A stretch of DNA of 64,000 nucleotides. Origin: Apteryx mantelli. Taxonomy: Eukaryota > Chordata > Aves > Apterygiformes > Apterygidae. Under the pieces are notes generated by a model. It was not told the origin of the DNA and searched no databases. It was given only the letters and a program-made list of their open reading frames with translations. A program made the position numbers and the translations under genes. Of the stretch, positions 12,073 to 26,003 are shown piece by piece. The stretch covers positions 133,078,516-133,142,515 of the forward strand of contig NC_089980.1 in NCBI RefSeq assembly GCF_036417845.1. Direction: 5' to 3'. Position 1 is the stretch's first letter, and every line of letters begins with the position of its first letter.

Positions 12073-12180
12073 GACCCTGGTCCAGGAAAACACTTTAGTA
12101 CATGGTGAACATCAGTCATGTGCTGAAGTCCAGCTTCATTCAGTAAAGCACTTAAGCTGAAGTTTTTGCTCTATAGGGGT
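12073..12180 (+). mobile_element. Fossil MITE-like element with hairpin
   Basis: The arms 12092-12104 and 12118-12130 are reverse complements at 11 of 13 positions around a 13-base loop; both mismatches could be explained by transitions. A related direct copy of the left arm follows at about 12140-12158. The CACTTNAG-type words resemble, from memory, a palindromic DNA-transposon remnant widespread in turtles and crocodilians. The family assignment is an inference. Confidence 0.5.
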
Positions 12181-15100
12181 CTAAATTCATAGCAAGATAT
12201 ACAACTTTGCACTTTAAATTTTACACTAGAAAATCACTCTTTTGGTACAACAGTCTTTCTAATGGAAATTTCAGTAGGCTATTATGATTTGCCAGTGAAT
12301 TTTGGCAAATAAAAAGAAAGACAAAAAATAAAGCTCCAACTTTCTGCTGTTCTCTGTTAATTTAATTAGAGGTGTACTGCCTCTAAATAGTAGTAGTTAT
12401 GATATCAGAATGAACACTTAGCTCTCACCAATAATCTGTACAGAGTTTTCAGTTACAACGTCTATGCGGTTGAACACACTTGATGTTTCTGAGCTATCCA
12501 AAATGGGAAGTTCTTGCATCCCTTGACCACAGGAGGAAGAATTTGAAATGACTTAGGTTTGTGTGAAGTAATGCAATTGTGCATGCAAATTACACAAAGA
12601 AGTAACCGAGACTGAAGATGTGGTGTGAAAGGGTAGTGGCTGCTATGATGTTTCAAGAGTTAGAAGACTGATACTGCAATTTTTGGTACACTCCTATTCT
12701 CTCTGGGTAGTGTATTTTCTGACCTAAAAGTTTAGGGTTAAAAGCCTAGACCAAAATCAAAAATAACATATAGAGGAACACAGATTATGTATGGGTGAAC
12801 TTGATTTAAAGGGGATAAACTGAGATGGCAAGGAGTCAGCATTAGCTGGACATTATATGAGCTTGGAGTCAGGTTTGTTTCTGTCTTGGTATCTCAGACT
12901 TCTGGAGAGAAACTCCATAGCGGGACTATTGTTAAGGTGGTCCCATTTTGAGGTCTTGTGGACTGAATTTAGCACAAATGTTGGTGCCGGAAGATTCCTT
13001 AGCTTTATTGGATTATTTCTTTGGCATTGCATGTATATATATATATATTTTTTTTTAAACAAAAAAAAACCCCTAAAACCCCACCACCATAAAAAACCTG
13101 AACATTAAAGCTTTTGATAGATGTAACAAATAATTTAACATTAGAATCTAATATGTCTAACGTTATTTCTCATATAAAAAATAGGAGACCCAGCTCATGA
13201 TTGGTTGAAAATAGCCTCTAATATGACAATCTCTTATGAAGTTCATGTAGAGCTGTGAAAACTAAGACTGTAACTTCATGAATGCTTTAAGTAGATTATG
13301 ATTGCATCTTTCAGCAACTAGTCTTTGCCCTCGACCTTCCTTTCACAAACTTTGGTCTTTTTTTTTTTTTCCCCCCTATTGCTGCAAGCATTTGTGCAGC
13401 CATGAAGTGAATCAGATCAGTTATCTTATGGAGTTGAAACTAAACTTTTTCCCTAGTCTGGATCAGTAAACTTTTTCATTTAACTGGATCAGTTCACTGA
13501 CCTAATTTATGGCATGACCACACAAACACTTTCTCCAAAGCAAAATGTGACCTGGGACCTCTCTCCACATAAGAAGTGGCTGGTGTCAGAAGTGAGTGAC
13601 CTAAGGTATGTGACAGATTATATTGCATCTTTCAGCAGAAGTGCTAGTTTGTCCAGTAAAGAATCTGAATTTACAGACCAAGGTTTGAAGTGCGCTAACA
13701 AATAATGTGGTTGATTCAAGTATATTTGTACGTGCTGATTGTTACTGAGCTCAGGCTCATAGACAGTTTCTTTCTTTTGGGGAGCATGCATGTGTCTGAT
13801 CAGTGAGATTTTTGTTTTAACTGTGGTGCTGTACTGAATACTGTGTAGTACACAGCGAAGTAAAGCCTGTGAACAAGGGCTGTAGGCTAGTTATTCTGTA
13901 TAGACGTCCTTAATAATTGTGTGGGTCCCATCTTTCATTGAGCAGGGGGTATAATAATTGGGGTTTTGCAAGCTGACTTGCTAGTAGAGGGAAAATTGAT
14001 TTGAACTTAAAGGATATCTTAAAAGTAGAAGATGTGCATGTGTGCAGCCCCCCACACTCCCCAGGTCTTGAAAAAGAAATGGTCAAAAGGCACGCAAGTT
14101 TCAGTGACTTTCTTAGAAAAGTTGGCCAGTGGCCAATACCCAAGTCCCACTGAGCAAAGCTGCCTCAAGAGCTGATCAAAACAAGGAACAAACTTTCCTG
14201 TTACTTAAAGAGCTCCAGCAGAGCAAAACTAGGATTGCATAATGTATCTTAAGAGTATTTATTAACCTGCAGTCTCAAATGGAAGCCCATATGTTGTAGA
14301 AGCACCTGCTATACTGTATGTTCATTACCTTTTTATCCGTATTGCCAGATAAGATAGTTAAAAACTTGTAATTCAAAATTCAGTTCTTATTGTTTTGGTG
14401 CTTGCCATAGTGTTTTTAGCTGATTCAAAATAGGAAAAAGCCCACTTCCCTCTTTATCTGGTGCTTTTTGATATGGCTTTTCCGGGGTGTGTGTGTGGAA
14501 TTTATAGTTTACTGAAGAAGAATTCTGTAGACTTTTCTGACTTCTGACCGTATATTGACATCTCTGCACACCCTAATCGGTTTGTTATGCATTGAGGAGC
14601 AGAATGCATGAAGCTAGCTAGCTGTCATGAAGTCGTTTTTAACGTTATTGTCAAACTGTACAGTGAAAGTGAAGCTTATTTTTTTATTTTTTTTTTACTA
14701 AAAAGTGCAGCTTAAGAAATCAACTATTAATTAGAGATGCATATGGAAAACAAATCAATAAGGTATTACATATATTGCTCTAGCATGGCTTTAGGTTCCA
14801 TTCAGCTAGCAGGTTCCTGTCTAGCTATTTATCTGGATGATTTGTGTGGGTGGATTGGAGTAGTGAAGATTTTCTCCCCTCAGTAGAATTCCTAGCGAGT
14901 CACACCTGGGGACTTCCTACAGCTTTTGAGCATCAGCTCATATCTTCTTTACCCTTTTGAGTCTTTGTTATGTAAAGTTGCCTTTGAAACTCCCCTCTCT
15001 GCTGAGTAGACTTTTCTGGTTTAATATTTGTTTGTGGGGAAAAATCTTTTTACGCAGTGTGAACACAAGATACTGACTGTTTTCACTGACTGCAAGCAGT

Positions 15101-15959
15101 TTGCCTGTTGTAAGTGGAATACTTCATACCGAGCTCTGCCATGTAAGTTATATTTTGCAACATATTAGACTTGCCATTTATTTTCATAAACTTAAAAACA
15201 ATGAATCTAATCTTGATACAGGCTAGACATGATGGCAAACAAATTTAGAGATTATTGTATTTGGAGCAGATGATCCATTAACACTTTTCGCTAAACCTGT
15301 GATGCATTCTGAACTTTAGCTTCCTCTACAATAGTGTTTGCTGCGAGGTTTTCTTTACAGTACTTAACCTGGGTGTGTTTACACTGAAATGTACGGTGTA
15401 CTTCACAGTTCAACGAGGCTTAAGTGAGTCGGTTCAAATATCAGAAGCAGTATTGCCATGGCATTGAGTTCCTGATGGGCTAATACATACTGCTGAGAAG
15501 TTTAGCCATCTTCTCCATGATTTGCTCTTTTTTGTTTTTTCCACTGTCAGAACTAAATATCTAAACTGAAGTTAATTGGAGATACTTGTGCTAATGTCAG
15601 ACTGAGTTGGCAAAGATGTTACTCTGTATTTGAGAGTCTAAAAACCTGTCATCAGGATAAAGAGCTAGTTAGCCTGAGGCTTTCATATTATACCTGCTTA
15701 CTTAGAGCGCTGTATCTCTATCATACGTGCAACATCCTTGTTTGTTTTAAACCCTTTCTCTTCCTCCCTCTTCTCCCCCACATACATGCCTGGAATACAG
15801 GACTAGGAAGCTATTCTGTTTTTAGCTCTCTGTAATGTATTTTAGTACCTGGAAATGGAGGGCAGCTAAGATCTTGTGACCTACCAGCTCTCCACAGATC
15901 ATTATGTGCCCTCTGAGTGGTAATTCTGTACAGCATTCAATGGATATGTGACAGTTCAG

Positions 15960-16052
15960 CTCTGGGCCAGGTCCTGAAAAACCTGGTCTGACTGTGGGGG
16001 TTGGACTAGGTGACCTCTGCAGGTACCTTCCAGCCTTAATGCTCTGATTAAT
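15960..16052 (+). mobile_element. CR1 LINE, 3' end fragment
   Basis: The block GGGGGTTGGACTAGGTGACC (15995-16014), followed by CTGCAGGTACCTTCCAGCC, is the conserved 3' UTR of avian CR1. Only the last 90 or so bases are present, a heavily 5'-truncated insertion. The expected terminal octamer repeat is decayed at about 16040-16050. The left boundary is approximate. Confidence 0.8.
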
Positions 16053-17557
16053 ACTGGCCAATGAATCAGTCTTTATCAGGTGATCTGAGAGTGTAGTAAG
16101 TGTGGACCTGGTAGTACTGCTCCAAAACTGATACTTCTGAGTGTGATACTGGTTTGTTTTCTTTAAGATTTAATTCACCAGCTGTGAGACTTCAGCAATA
16201 ACATTTACTGACATCTCTGTAATGTAAGGTTATGGAACGATGCACTTTGTCATCTGCCAAACGTTGCTTCAGAGCTGCAGTAGAAATGAGGTTATGTAAA
16301 AGGCATAGGCATGGTAAATTAGATCCTTAACTTCACGTTGCTTTACTGAGATTAAGCCTAAATAAGACATAGGGTTTAATTTTGGACACTATTTAGGCCT
16401 AATAGGTTTAGTTGAACCAATATGTACAGGTATTAATAGGGAATGCCAAGTATGCAATAGAGCAAGGGCAAATAAGAAAAAGATGAACACACTGCTTAAA
16501 TATTTCTCTAACCACTTTAGGAGGAAAATAAGTCAATGATCACATATTGTTAATTCCCTTATATGTTTATGCAATAATTATTCTTCTGCATAACTTCTAA
16601 TCAACTTATTGGAGCTCTAGAAAAGTTAGAGTAAATGTCCAATATATCTATGCCAGGGACTGTCTATGGTAGCCATGATAAATAGCTAAATTTTTACTAA
16701 TGAGTATGCTGATGATTAATTGGACCTTTCCTTAATCCCCTTGGCTGGTATGAGGCTTACTCTTGTATCCACAGCAAGGATAGTGTTTGATGTATGAGCC
16801 TATTACTTCTGTGTCCTTCAGTGACTCTAGAATTATCTTTCTACTCTGATTAATTTGTGGTAAAGCCTCCAAAGTCAGCAGGTTTTTTTTTTTTTTTTTA
16901 AGAGGAGGTGGGAATCAGCACTTAGTTCTGCTCTTCCTTAGGTCTATTTTTTTGTTGTTGTTGTTTGCTTCCTAGTATCATTAAAATTCAAACAAACTGC
17001 TAATGGGCATAGATAAACAGGGCACATTCTGCCCTTGAACTGGACAAATAATTGGTTGTTGTTCTTCGTGATACTGTCTTAGTAGTGTTCTTTGTGATAA
17101 TAAAGTGTCTTAGTAGTACTGCTCTTCAGTCTTTGGTGCTGCTTTTCAAAAGGGTCAGCTTTTTGCTTTGAGTTGAAGCTTGATATCATCTTCAAAGTTA
17201 TTTTCATTTTCTTCTCATCCAGTGCATGATAGTGTCTCTCTAAGCTGACTGGAAACTCAGTTTGCCTTCCCAAGAACAAACATGACTATCTCTTAAACCC
17301 AATTGCAACATAATATTCTCTTTTAGGGCAAAAGGGATTTAAGTCATGCCACTCTTCTGGATGTGTTCAGCAGCTTGTGCTGATACGGTTAGGTCTTTTC
17401 ACTACTAATAGATGGAACTAAAGGAAAGTTCCTGTTGAGCCTTAGTGAAACTGGTGTTAGTGCCCTGTTTCATAGGTCAATTGTTGCCTTAAAATAGTAT
17501 GAAACATATTAATTGCCTACAAATTAAGCCCCCAAACTAAGAATTTCTGGGTTGATT

Positions 17558-17594
17558 TGTGTGTGTGTGTGTGTGTATATATACATACATATAA
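17558..17594 (+). repeat. (GT)n(AT)n microsatellite before the acceptor
   Basis: About nine GT dinucleotides run into a short TA/CA stretch. The tract ends about 50 bases before the splice acceptor at 17645, so length changes could affect recognition of the exon. Confidence 0.9.
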
Positions 17595-17645
17595 AAACTT
17601 TTTTTAAGTTTAGTATAATTGTGTCTCTTTTCTCTATGCTGCTAG

Positions 17646-17872
17646 GAATGAGGGGAGACTCCTACTTCTTTGGAATGCGAGGCCTCAGTCACTATGGCTG
17701 CATCGCGGAGGATGGAGGACAGTTCTTAATCTATTCCATAGATGGAAACAACAATTTAAAGAGATGTTTTGCAGAGGAAGATTTTCATGAAATAATTGAC
17801 TTCAACGATCTCCCAAACTCTCTATTTGCTTGTAATGTTCACCAGTCTGTGTTTGAAGGAGAGGACAGTAAG
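17646..17872 (+). CDS. RCAN2: RCAN2 long-isoform start exon
   Basis: This exon encodes the first 75 residues of long regulator of calcineurin 2, a cytoplasmic and nuclear feedback inhibitor of the Ca2+/calmodulin phosphatase calcineurin. The acceptor is CTGCTAG before 17646 and the donor is AAG then GTACAG at 17872/17873. The ATG at 17648 is only two bases into the exon. The product starts MRGDSYFFGM, contains the strongly conserved YSIDGNNNLKRCFAEEDF segment and ends SLFACNVHQSVFEGEDSK, the first strand of the RRM-like domain. The exon closes in phase 0. Adding the 168 residues shared by both human isoforms gives 243, the length of the long human protein. The shared exons, with the SP-rich and PxIxIT-like calcineurin-binding motifs, are outside the window. 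I recognised RCAN2 rather than RCAN1 or RCAN3 from this N-terminus and from the partner exon at 58338. Confidence 0.93.
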
Positions 17873-20800
17873 GTACAGTGTCAGTTTCTGTACTTTCATT
17901 GTAAGATAAACATATATACTTTTATGATGTTTGTGTTTGTTTCTTTAAAATAGCAGTGTTTAAATGTTTTTCATTTAAAAAGAAGCTGGATCAGAGATTT
18001 CTTGAATTCTTTCTTAAGGTATGTGACAACACTTTGCCATGATGTTTGTTTAGTTCAATAACTTGAGCCTTTTTGCCAGCTACAATGAACAAAAATGTTT
18101 TTGATTTTTGTTCATATTTGCAGAATGCGAAGTGTGGGTACGTGTCTCCATAGCAACCATAGTTGCAGTCATGATGGAGGTGGCAAAGTTAAACACATGA
18201 AAGAAAGTTTCTCTCGCTTGCTGATCACATATCACTGATGGGAGGCTGCCTTTCCTGTATTTTTTTCAAATGTTTTAAATGATAATCTGAAATACTGTTT
18301 TACTTGGAAAACCTAAGATGAATGCTAGTGAGAACAAAGAAAAGAGGAAAAAGGATCAACTATGTGAGAACTGGAAATATTTGGTGGTTCTGCAGTTAGT
18401 CTAGAACAGGATGGCTGAAAACAATATACTCTTCAAAAAAAAAACACCTTTCTGCAGAAAGTGTTCAGTTCCTGTTTCTTAGCATAGTATTTATTTATTT
18501 ATTTTTGGATGGAGTTGTCAGTATAAAATTGATAGTTTGGGGCTTTGATGAAATTAGACTAGGCTAATTGCTACAGGCATGTGTGAGGCTACTTAAATGT
18601 CTTATCTGGAATTTTCAATTTGGAGACAAGTTGGCAGCAGCGCAGATGGGTTTGGGTTTTGGCTGGAATTAGCTGAGGAGATGACCAAATAAAACTATAG
18701 ATCAGATTCACTGGGACTGAAACGTGGCCAGGATGGACAAAGGACTTCTTTGGTGGGGAGGGAAGTTACCAGATCGAAGTATAACAGGACTTCTAGGGAT
18801 ACAGGATTCCTAGTAAAGGTACTAATGAAATGACCTCTGAAGCTGTGCAAGTGGAATTGCTTGCGACATTTGTTGTTTGGGTGGGGTTTTTTTTAGGCAT
18901 CTTTATTGAAGGTAATGATGTTTTGTGTATGTTGAAGTAGCACAGACTGAAAGAGAGTACTCCAAATCTGAATCATTGACATCTCTTCCAGTGAAGAAAG
19001 CTGAGTACAAAGTTTCAAGTACTACAGCACTAAACTAAATGATCATATTTACAGAAGAAAATCCTATACTCTAAATTGCAGTCTTTGAAAACTGTGCGGT
19101 ATTGTGTTTAAGTTCTCTTACTAATAAGCCTCTCACATGTTTATGTTGTGCTATTTTGTGGACTTTTATCACCATCTAGCAATGAACTTCACTAAAGTTG
19201 AAGGTGTTCGTTACTTTAGTGGTTTGGGAACATCTTCATAAATATTTCTGGCATGAAAAGGATGTGAAAATACAGTTCTAAAGGAAGACCCTACAAAGGT
19301 GTGCCAAGAACTAGAGAACCTCTTCATTCTGTGGGAATTCTATCCACACTTGCTCCTGAGATTTCCCTTTTGAGAACTGTATTCTAGTATTTAGCCGATG
19401 GCTTAGTTAAAAAATGGAATGGATGATTACGTAACTGTGTGGGATATCAGTCCCCAAAGACTTGCAGGACCTAAGGATGTGTCTCAAGAATAGCAGCTGA
19501 GCTGTGGAGCTGGATATGCTCTTCCATATACATGTCCATAAACAACCTATCAATGAAATGGATTATTGAACAGTTCTGTTTGCAAGTAAGTAGTTGCTCC
19601 CTTAAGTCTATATTCAGTACGGTGGGATTATCTTCAGACTTCTCATTAAAACCAACACTGGACCTGGGGAGCTGACTGCGACTTATTATTTTTTATTATT
19701 TTTTTATTCCTGTAAAACAAATGTTGTGCTCCCAGTTGATTTGTACTCATAATCCTTTCTATTATTAACTCTTGCTGCAGGATAAGACCACACACTATTT
19801 CAATATAAAATATTATCAAGATAGCAATCTTAAGTTAAAATCTCAGAAGACAGTCACAATTAACAAATGCTGCTGGCAGAATCATATCTTCAAATGCACA
19901 TTGATCCAGTGTATAAACTAGTCTTTTAAAAACAGAAAAATACTACTGTAATTGTTACATCCACGGTAGATTCATCGTTTTATCCATTTTGCAGAAAGTA
20001 AGTTTTGGCAATGTAACTTTGCCTTTGCTTTTCCTGACCTAGGCTTTCTAAAGGAAATTGGAGGCATGCTTGGTTCAGAAGTTACTTGCAACTAGTAGAG
20101 AAAGCCAGAGAAACTTGCCAGTGTAAATGGATGTTTTGATTTGGTGTGTGAACTTGCTGCATAAATAGTATTTAAATATCTAAACTTCTGAGTGGCTCCA
20201 GCATGCAACAACATTAATGTCATGAATTCACTCTGACAGCTTTAAAGTTATATTACGAAGTGCCTCAGAGGCTGAGCTGTCAAGTTATATTCTTCATTTT
20301 TCTTTTTTAACACACAAATATCTAAGCAGGACACTCACCAAAGATGGGCATTTCAAAGCAAGTGCCTTAAAAATATTGTTGTTTAAATTTGAAAGGGTTA
20401 ACTAATCTGAATCAGATGCAGGATAAATTGCAGTTTATGCTTGAGCACTGCCTTGAAGCAGCCTTGAGGGAACACTTGGGTGCATGTCTACCTGCGCTAA
20501 GCTGGTATGCTTTGTTCTGATTGCATCTTGTATCGGATGTTTCAGCAATATCACGTGGTTGTGCAGCCCTTCTTAGATAGGCTTCTCTGTTGCCTACCAA
20601 AAGAGATGATGGCAGCTATAAGGAGTCTGAGTTTGGACCTCCTTTCCTGAAGATGAGGAATTCTGCAGCCGAAGGTTTTACAAAGGAACTGTATCGGGCC
20701 AGGCTGGGGTTTCCTCATTGACAGCACCTTAAGGCCTCAACATAGCCAGAGGGAGTCTGAAAGGATGCGAGCTGTGAGATCTAGAGACAAGTACTGCCAT

Positions 20801-21194
20801 CTGGTTTAAAGGAAGCTGTGCAGGAGTGACTGTTTCCCTGAACTTAAACACTTGCAGAAGAGAGATTAGTACTACCTATGCGTGTATTTTTGTACCATAA
20901 CAATAGAGCATCTGTCTGAAAAATGTTTCCCTACTGTTCAGACCTGTGTTCTTGGAAAGAAAGCTCCACATAGGACAGGAAAATACCACGGATAACTAGG
21001 TTGATAAAGTGGGCATTCGAGGGGTTGCACAGAATGGCTCAGTAGTTTCAGTGAACTAAGAGCTTGCCGCTACTGACGGGAGGTGGTCTTGCTTATTCCC
21101 ACTCTCATCATGAACAGCCTGTTCCTTCTGAGGGAAAATAAATTTGCACCTTCCTTACAATGTGACTAGAAAATATTGTGCTTTTTATTTTTTA

Positions 21195-21310
21195 AAGAAA
21201 AAACAAAGGCATGGAGAAGTAGTGGATCCCCCAAGATTATCCAACAGGCTTGCAGCAAAGCTGGGATCAGATTTGGCCATTTCCCAGTCATGGAACTATA
21301 TTCTTGATCG
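21195..21310 (+). repeat. MIR/L2-like fragment
   Basis: The order of words (AGGCATGGAGAAG, CCCAAGATTATCCAACAGG, GCAAAGCTGGGATCAGATTTGG, then CCCAGTCATG) follows the right half of the MIR consensus, with its 'cccaaggtcacacagc' and 'agagctgggattcgaacc' blocks. The match is diverged and the boundaries are approximate. Confidence 0.55.
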
Positions 21311-24300
21311 TTTGTTTTGGCTTGTAACCTGTTAATGATGGGGTAGATTTTTTTTGTTTTGTTTGGAGTGTACAGCACTGACTTGGGTTGTGGAGATCTT
21401 ACAGTAAAGAAGTTAAAATTACTCCTGAATCCTGGGATTTGCCGTGTGACTCTTGGAAAAACTGATGGGGCTACTTATGCGAGCAAGATATGGCAAAATT
21501 GAGACTGTTATTTTTGGCCGATAGTGTGACTGAACTGGAGGTGCTGCTCCTTTTATCTTTTTGATAAAGAAGTGAGGGAAAGCCAAAGGACGTGACTCTT
21601 ACTCTTGAGGGTACATATGTGTGTGTTTTAACTGTTAATTGCTATATGTAACCCTCAGGCTTTCCACTTAGTAACGCTTTTGTTGTGCATATATCACTAT
21701 TTTGTAAAACTCTCCTTTCTGTAAGTTCTGTAATGTGACTATATAATTTGTTTCAGGCTGAAACTGGTAAGCACACTGTCAAAGTGAAACGTCTTTGTCT
21801 CTTAAGATGACACTTCAGATGCTGTAATACCTCAGGAGATACTGCACCAAGATGTAACTATCAGAATATGCTTACATGAGGGAGAAATGTTTCATCAAGT
21901 TGTTTAGGGGCTGTTTGTGCTTCCCCCTTTCTACTGTTTTAATTCAAATTGGAAGGAGCACTTATTAAAGCCGATAGTTATACTTAAGAAAAAAGGCGGG
22001 GGTAATAAGATGTGGTAAAAGATTGATCAGTCTGTGTGTGTCTTACTGTGTTGCAGCTGCCTAGGATATGGTAAACAAGGTGTATTTAGTGCTTCCTCTT
22101 GCCGGTGTAATTCAAAGAAAGAGGGGAGTGGTTCCCCCCACCTGTAAACCAGTACTGAGACCAAACATATGTTGAAGTGATGAGCTCTTATGTCCTTATT
22201 CTGGTGATGAGGAGGGTCAGTGTGTGAATGTAAAACTGGTAAGTGAAGGTGATATAAATAAATGTATTTCCTGAACTGTAAGCTTAATGGAGGGGGGAAA
22301 AGGGGAGGAGAAAAGAAGTCAAAGTTAATGAAAACTACAGTCCTTCTTTAATGGAAGGACTTCTGTTGTGAAAACAGTTACTATTTTCATGAGAGATTGT
22401 CACACTACTTTTTATAATTTTTATTAATATAAGTTGGATAACTTGCTTTCGTTATAGAAGCCTGCACTGGACTTCCATTGATTTCGGATGTAGTGTTAGG
22501 CTTGGACCTTGAAGAGGATCTAAGGCTATCGCAAGTGACAACTGGAATATTTGTCCAAGGATGATGGCTTACTTGGAAAGCTTATTGTTTTTTTTCCCTT
22601 GTACTTGCATTCAGCTTTCTCAACAAAGCAAGTCTTCACGCTACGGTGGTTATTTTTAAGGTGCATTAAAAAACACTGGACTTCTCACTGGTCCACTGTG
22701 TTGTCTTTTAACTTTTATATGTTAATTCTGGAACTGAAACTTTCTACTGACGCTCCCAGACTCTGAAGAGTATAATTGAGATGTGTCTGTTCAGCGCTCC
22801 TTTTAAACAAAAGTGGAGCCAGTGTGTCTGCTGCCATGCGTGGAATGTTTCTTTGATTCCATTTTCCTGCAGGCTAATTCAAGAAGCGTGCTGTAGGAGG
22901 CAGGCTTTGTTTCTGTAGGGGGAGATCTGTTCTTTGCCTTCATTTTTAAAATCCAGCCTGTGAAGTCAGAACCTCTTTGGCCATATTACATCACTGAAGC
23001 CTCTAGGTGTTGAGTCATCATTATATTTAGATGATGGCACACTTCTTTTTATTCTAATATTAGTAGTCAAGCCTGGACTCAGTGGAAAGTCACCCTAGCA
23101 AAGATGAAGTCACCGCTCCAAGGCTGGAAAGGAATGTAGGCTTCATTCCTGCCTTCCTGGTACACTTACTGTTGCTTTGTTTTACTTTCAGTTTTTCTAC
23201 CTTTTAAGGCTGTTGTCTGTTGGTATGATAACATTATCAGAAACTGCCACTTGCAACAGACGGGTGTTTTGTGCTGTGGAATCTCTACCTACTTTGTTTT
23301 GTTCTGCTTTGTAAATAGGATGAATGTGTTAGCCTATCACTGTAAAAACTGAAGCGTTTCTTTACGGTATACTCTATATGCATCTAATGCAGAGAGTTTT
23401 CAAAGGAAGACCACAGGAGTAAAATGTGGTCCTTCAGCACTTCATGAATTGTAGGAATCCTGTCTCACACTCTTCTCTGTCTGGGCAGTGGCTAAGAATT
23501 ATCTACTAATCTAAGAACTATCTTCTCTTTCTTATGATCCTGGAAACACTAAAATATTAGGTACTTGGTGTAAATACAGAAGGCTGCTCTTGCTCTGAGA
23601 AGCATACAGTCTGAAAAGCTTATATTTTTCCATGGCACTTATTCTACTGTGTAACTCATCTTAAATCCTTTCTCTGATCCATACCTGTGCAATACAGTAT
23701 TTCAGCTAAAACCTTTATGAACTTTCTTGTTCTGCATCTGAGATCCCGTCTAACATATACGCTGGAGTGATAGTCTCATCTTTATTTCAGCTGCATGGTA
23801 TAAGCCATCTTTACAATCTGACATGCCAGCAGGATTTTTCAATATTTTGGCGTTTTTTTGTTTTTCAAGATTGAGCTGTTGATATTCATCACTCAACAAA
23901 TCTTACTTTCTATGATACAGCTGCCAGACCTTGTTAGTCAACTATTTATCAACATACGGAATGGGATGCTGGGATAAAAGCTTCTGTGTCATATCCATGA
24001 TTTCTGTGCTTTCCTCAACCAAAGGTCAGTAGTGAGGTATGGTAAGGAATGTAGACTACAAAAAACTGTCATTTCATGAAATCGGGCATAAGGTCTTATA
24101 TGAACTATCTGAACATGATCGCCACCAAGATCCCCCAAAACACATGACTATCTGGAACACCCCGGAACTGACGAACCTTGAAGCTTCCCTGGCCCACTGT
24201 GCCTACTGCCTAGTAGTACTGTGGAACCACAGTAAGAGCAAGGTGCAGAGGTTTTACTGGAGTAAGGGGTGGTAGTGAAGTTAACCTTCACTGACATTTG

Positions 24301-25974
24301 TGTTCTACTAGGTTTTCACCCTGGTTCAGGGGGAAGAGAATGTGTTAACTGTTTTGACTGGTATGATTTACTTGTTCATAATTTCAATACATTTTTATAT
24401 GAGGTCTGTTAAGCACGTCCTTGTTCTGTTACCAAAACTACTTGCTGAGGGTACTAATGGGAGCCCATACATCTCTGAAGTGATCTGCAGCATTTCTAAT
24501 GGAGCTGTAAAGAGGTGGTAGTCCATTCTGGTTTGGGCATTCCTTCCTCTTTCTTCTTAGGTGGTTTTGGCTATTAGTAGAAAGTTTCACCATTTCTGGT
24601 GTCTCTCGGGATAAAAATATCAGTAGCTTCATAATTTGATTGTCTTCAAAGAGAAACCTTATTGTTGCTCCCTCTGACAAAAAGGACATACTAAGCTGGT
24701 ATGGTTGTAATAGTTTGTCAGGCAGAACCTGTGCGTGTGTCCCCTTCTTCCTGCTGGCAACAGGATAATTATAGCCAAAAGCATATTCCACTTCCAGGGA
24801 ATCAGTAATTCCAGGGAATCGGTAAGCTCCAAATATTTGTCAATTCAGTAAATGTTTAATTTCTGCTCTGAAAATACTTAAAAAAAAAAAAAAAAAAATC
24901 AACTAAGTAACAAGCCTCTTTGGGCCTGAAATGCCATTGTTTGTCATGTGGACACTGTCTCTATAATTTATGTAGTACTTGGGGTTATATTCCCACCCAC
25001 AAGCAGGGTGCTTGGGTGCACAAATGCCCTTGTTTTGATGGGAGAACGTGCCTGGCACAAGACCAAGTGGGTTAAAGGTGGGTCTCTATTTGCTGCAGCT
25101 GAAATTTGGAGTAGTGCTTCCAAGCATCTAGCTATACTTGTCATTTGTAAATTTACAAAAATAAACTGATTAATGTTCTTTCCAGAACACACAAGACAGC
25201 AGTTACTGTCTGCTTTTTAAATTTGGAAACTTACTTTTCTCCTTAAAAGCAACTATGGAAAAATTCTTAATACTATTGGCTTTCTGTGGTCATGTTCTGC
25301 TCTGCTGCCTAGAGGGAACACAGGTTATCTCATGAAACCAGGGTGGGTGGTAAATCTTTCCTGGGAAAGGACAGGATGAGGATATTCAGGAAAAGGATTC
25401 ACTTCTTTATTTTTTTAAGTAACATAACTTTCTCATCATTCCTGCTAAAACACATAGAATTTTGAATAATAAGACATTTTATGGTAGGTGTTAGTGAATT
25501 CATGCTAAGTTTTAGAAGGACCTTCTGTAGTGTCATGAGAATACATGGGCTCTGGGAGCCAGAGGGAACTGCAAGGTCTTATCTGTAGATCAGTAAAGAA
25601 TCTTTCCAATTCTGTTAATTACTCCTGTTTATTCTTCTAGCACAATGGGCATCATAGGATAAACTGTGGATAGGTCTGATCTAGATATCCTTAAACACTG
25701 TACAAATTTAGATTAAGATTCCACTTCGCAGTTGTCTGTCTCCTGTAATAGGTTGAACCAAATTCCTGGACTCAGATGCCTTTTGAACTTTGAGGAAGTC
25801 AAGATCTGGCCTGGAACACGGAGGCTAGTGTGCCTTTCCTCTTAACTCGCTACCAGTGTTAGCTGGCATGTGGAGTTCAACCAAGGACTTGTGCTGAAAG
25901 AGACCAGTTTGACTTTGGTTTTTTTCCGATTATCTTGCCTGAAAATGTTTGAGAGTTCAAATGCAGTGCCGAGC

Positions 25975-26003
25975 CTTTTTTATTTTTTATTTTTTATTTT
26001 TTG
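25975..26003 (+). repeat. (TTTTTTA)n simple repeat
   Basis: Four T-run units separated by single A residues. Confidence 0.85.

Larger units (their letters stand above)
8662..17645 (+). other. RCAN2 intron 1
   Basis: About 9 kb of intron between the non-coding first exon and the long-isoform start exon. The first 470 bases are still CpG island; the rest is AT-rich. It contains a fossil MITE (12073-12180), a short CR1 3' end (15960-16052) and several A/T runs, including around 9290, 10490, 13030 and 16880. No other coding exon was seen. Confidence 0.65.

Noticed and set aside
24438..24791. 117-codon minus-strand open frame in the large intron
   Set aside because: No motif or family resemblance and no flanking splice sites that stand out; length is within chance for a 64 kb window.
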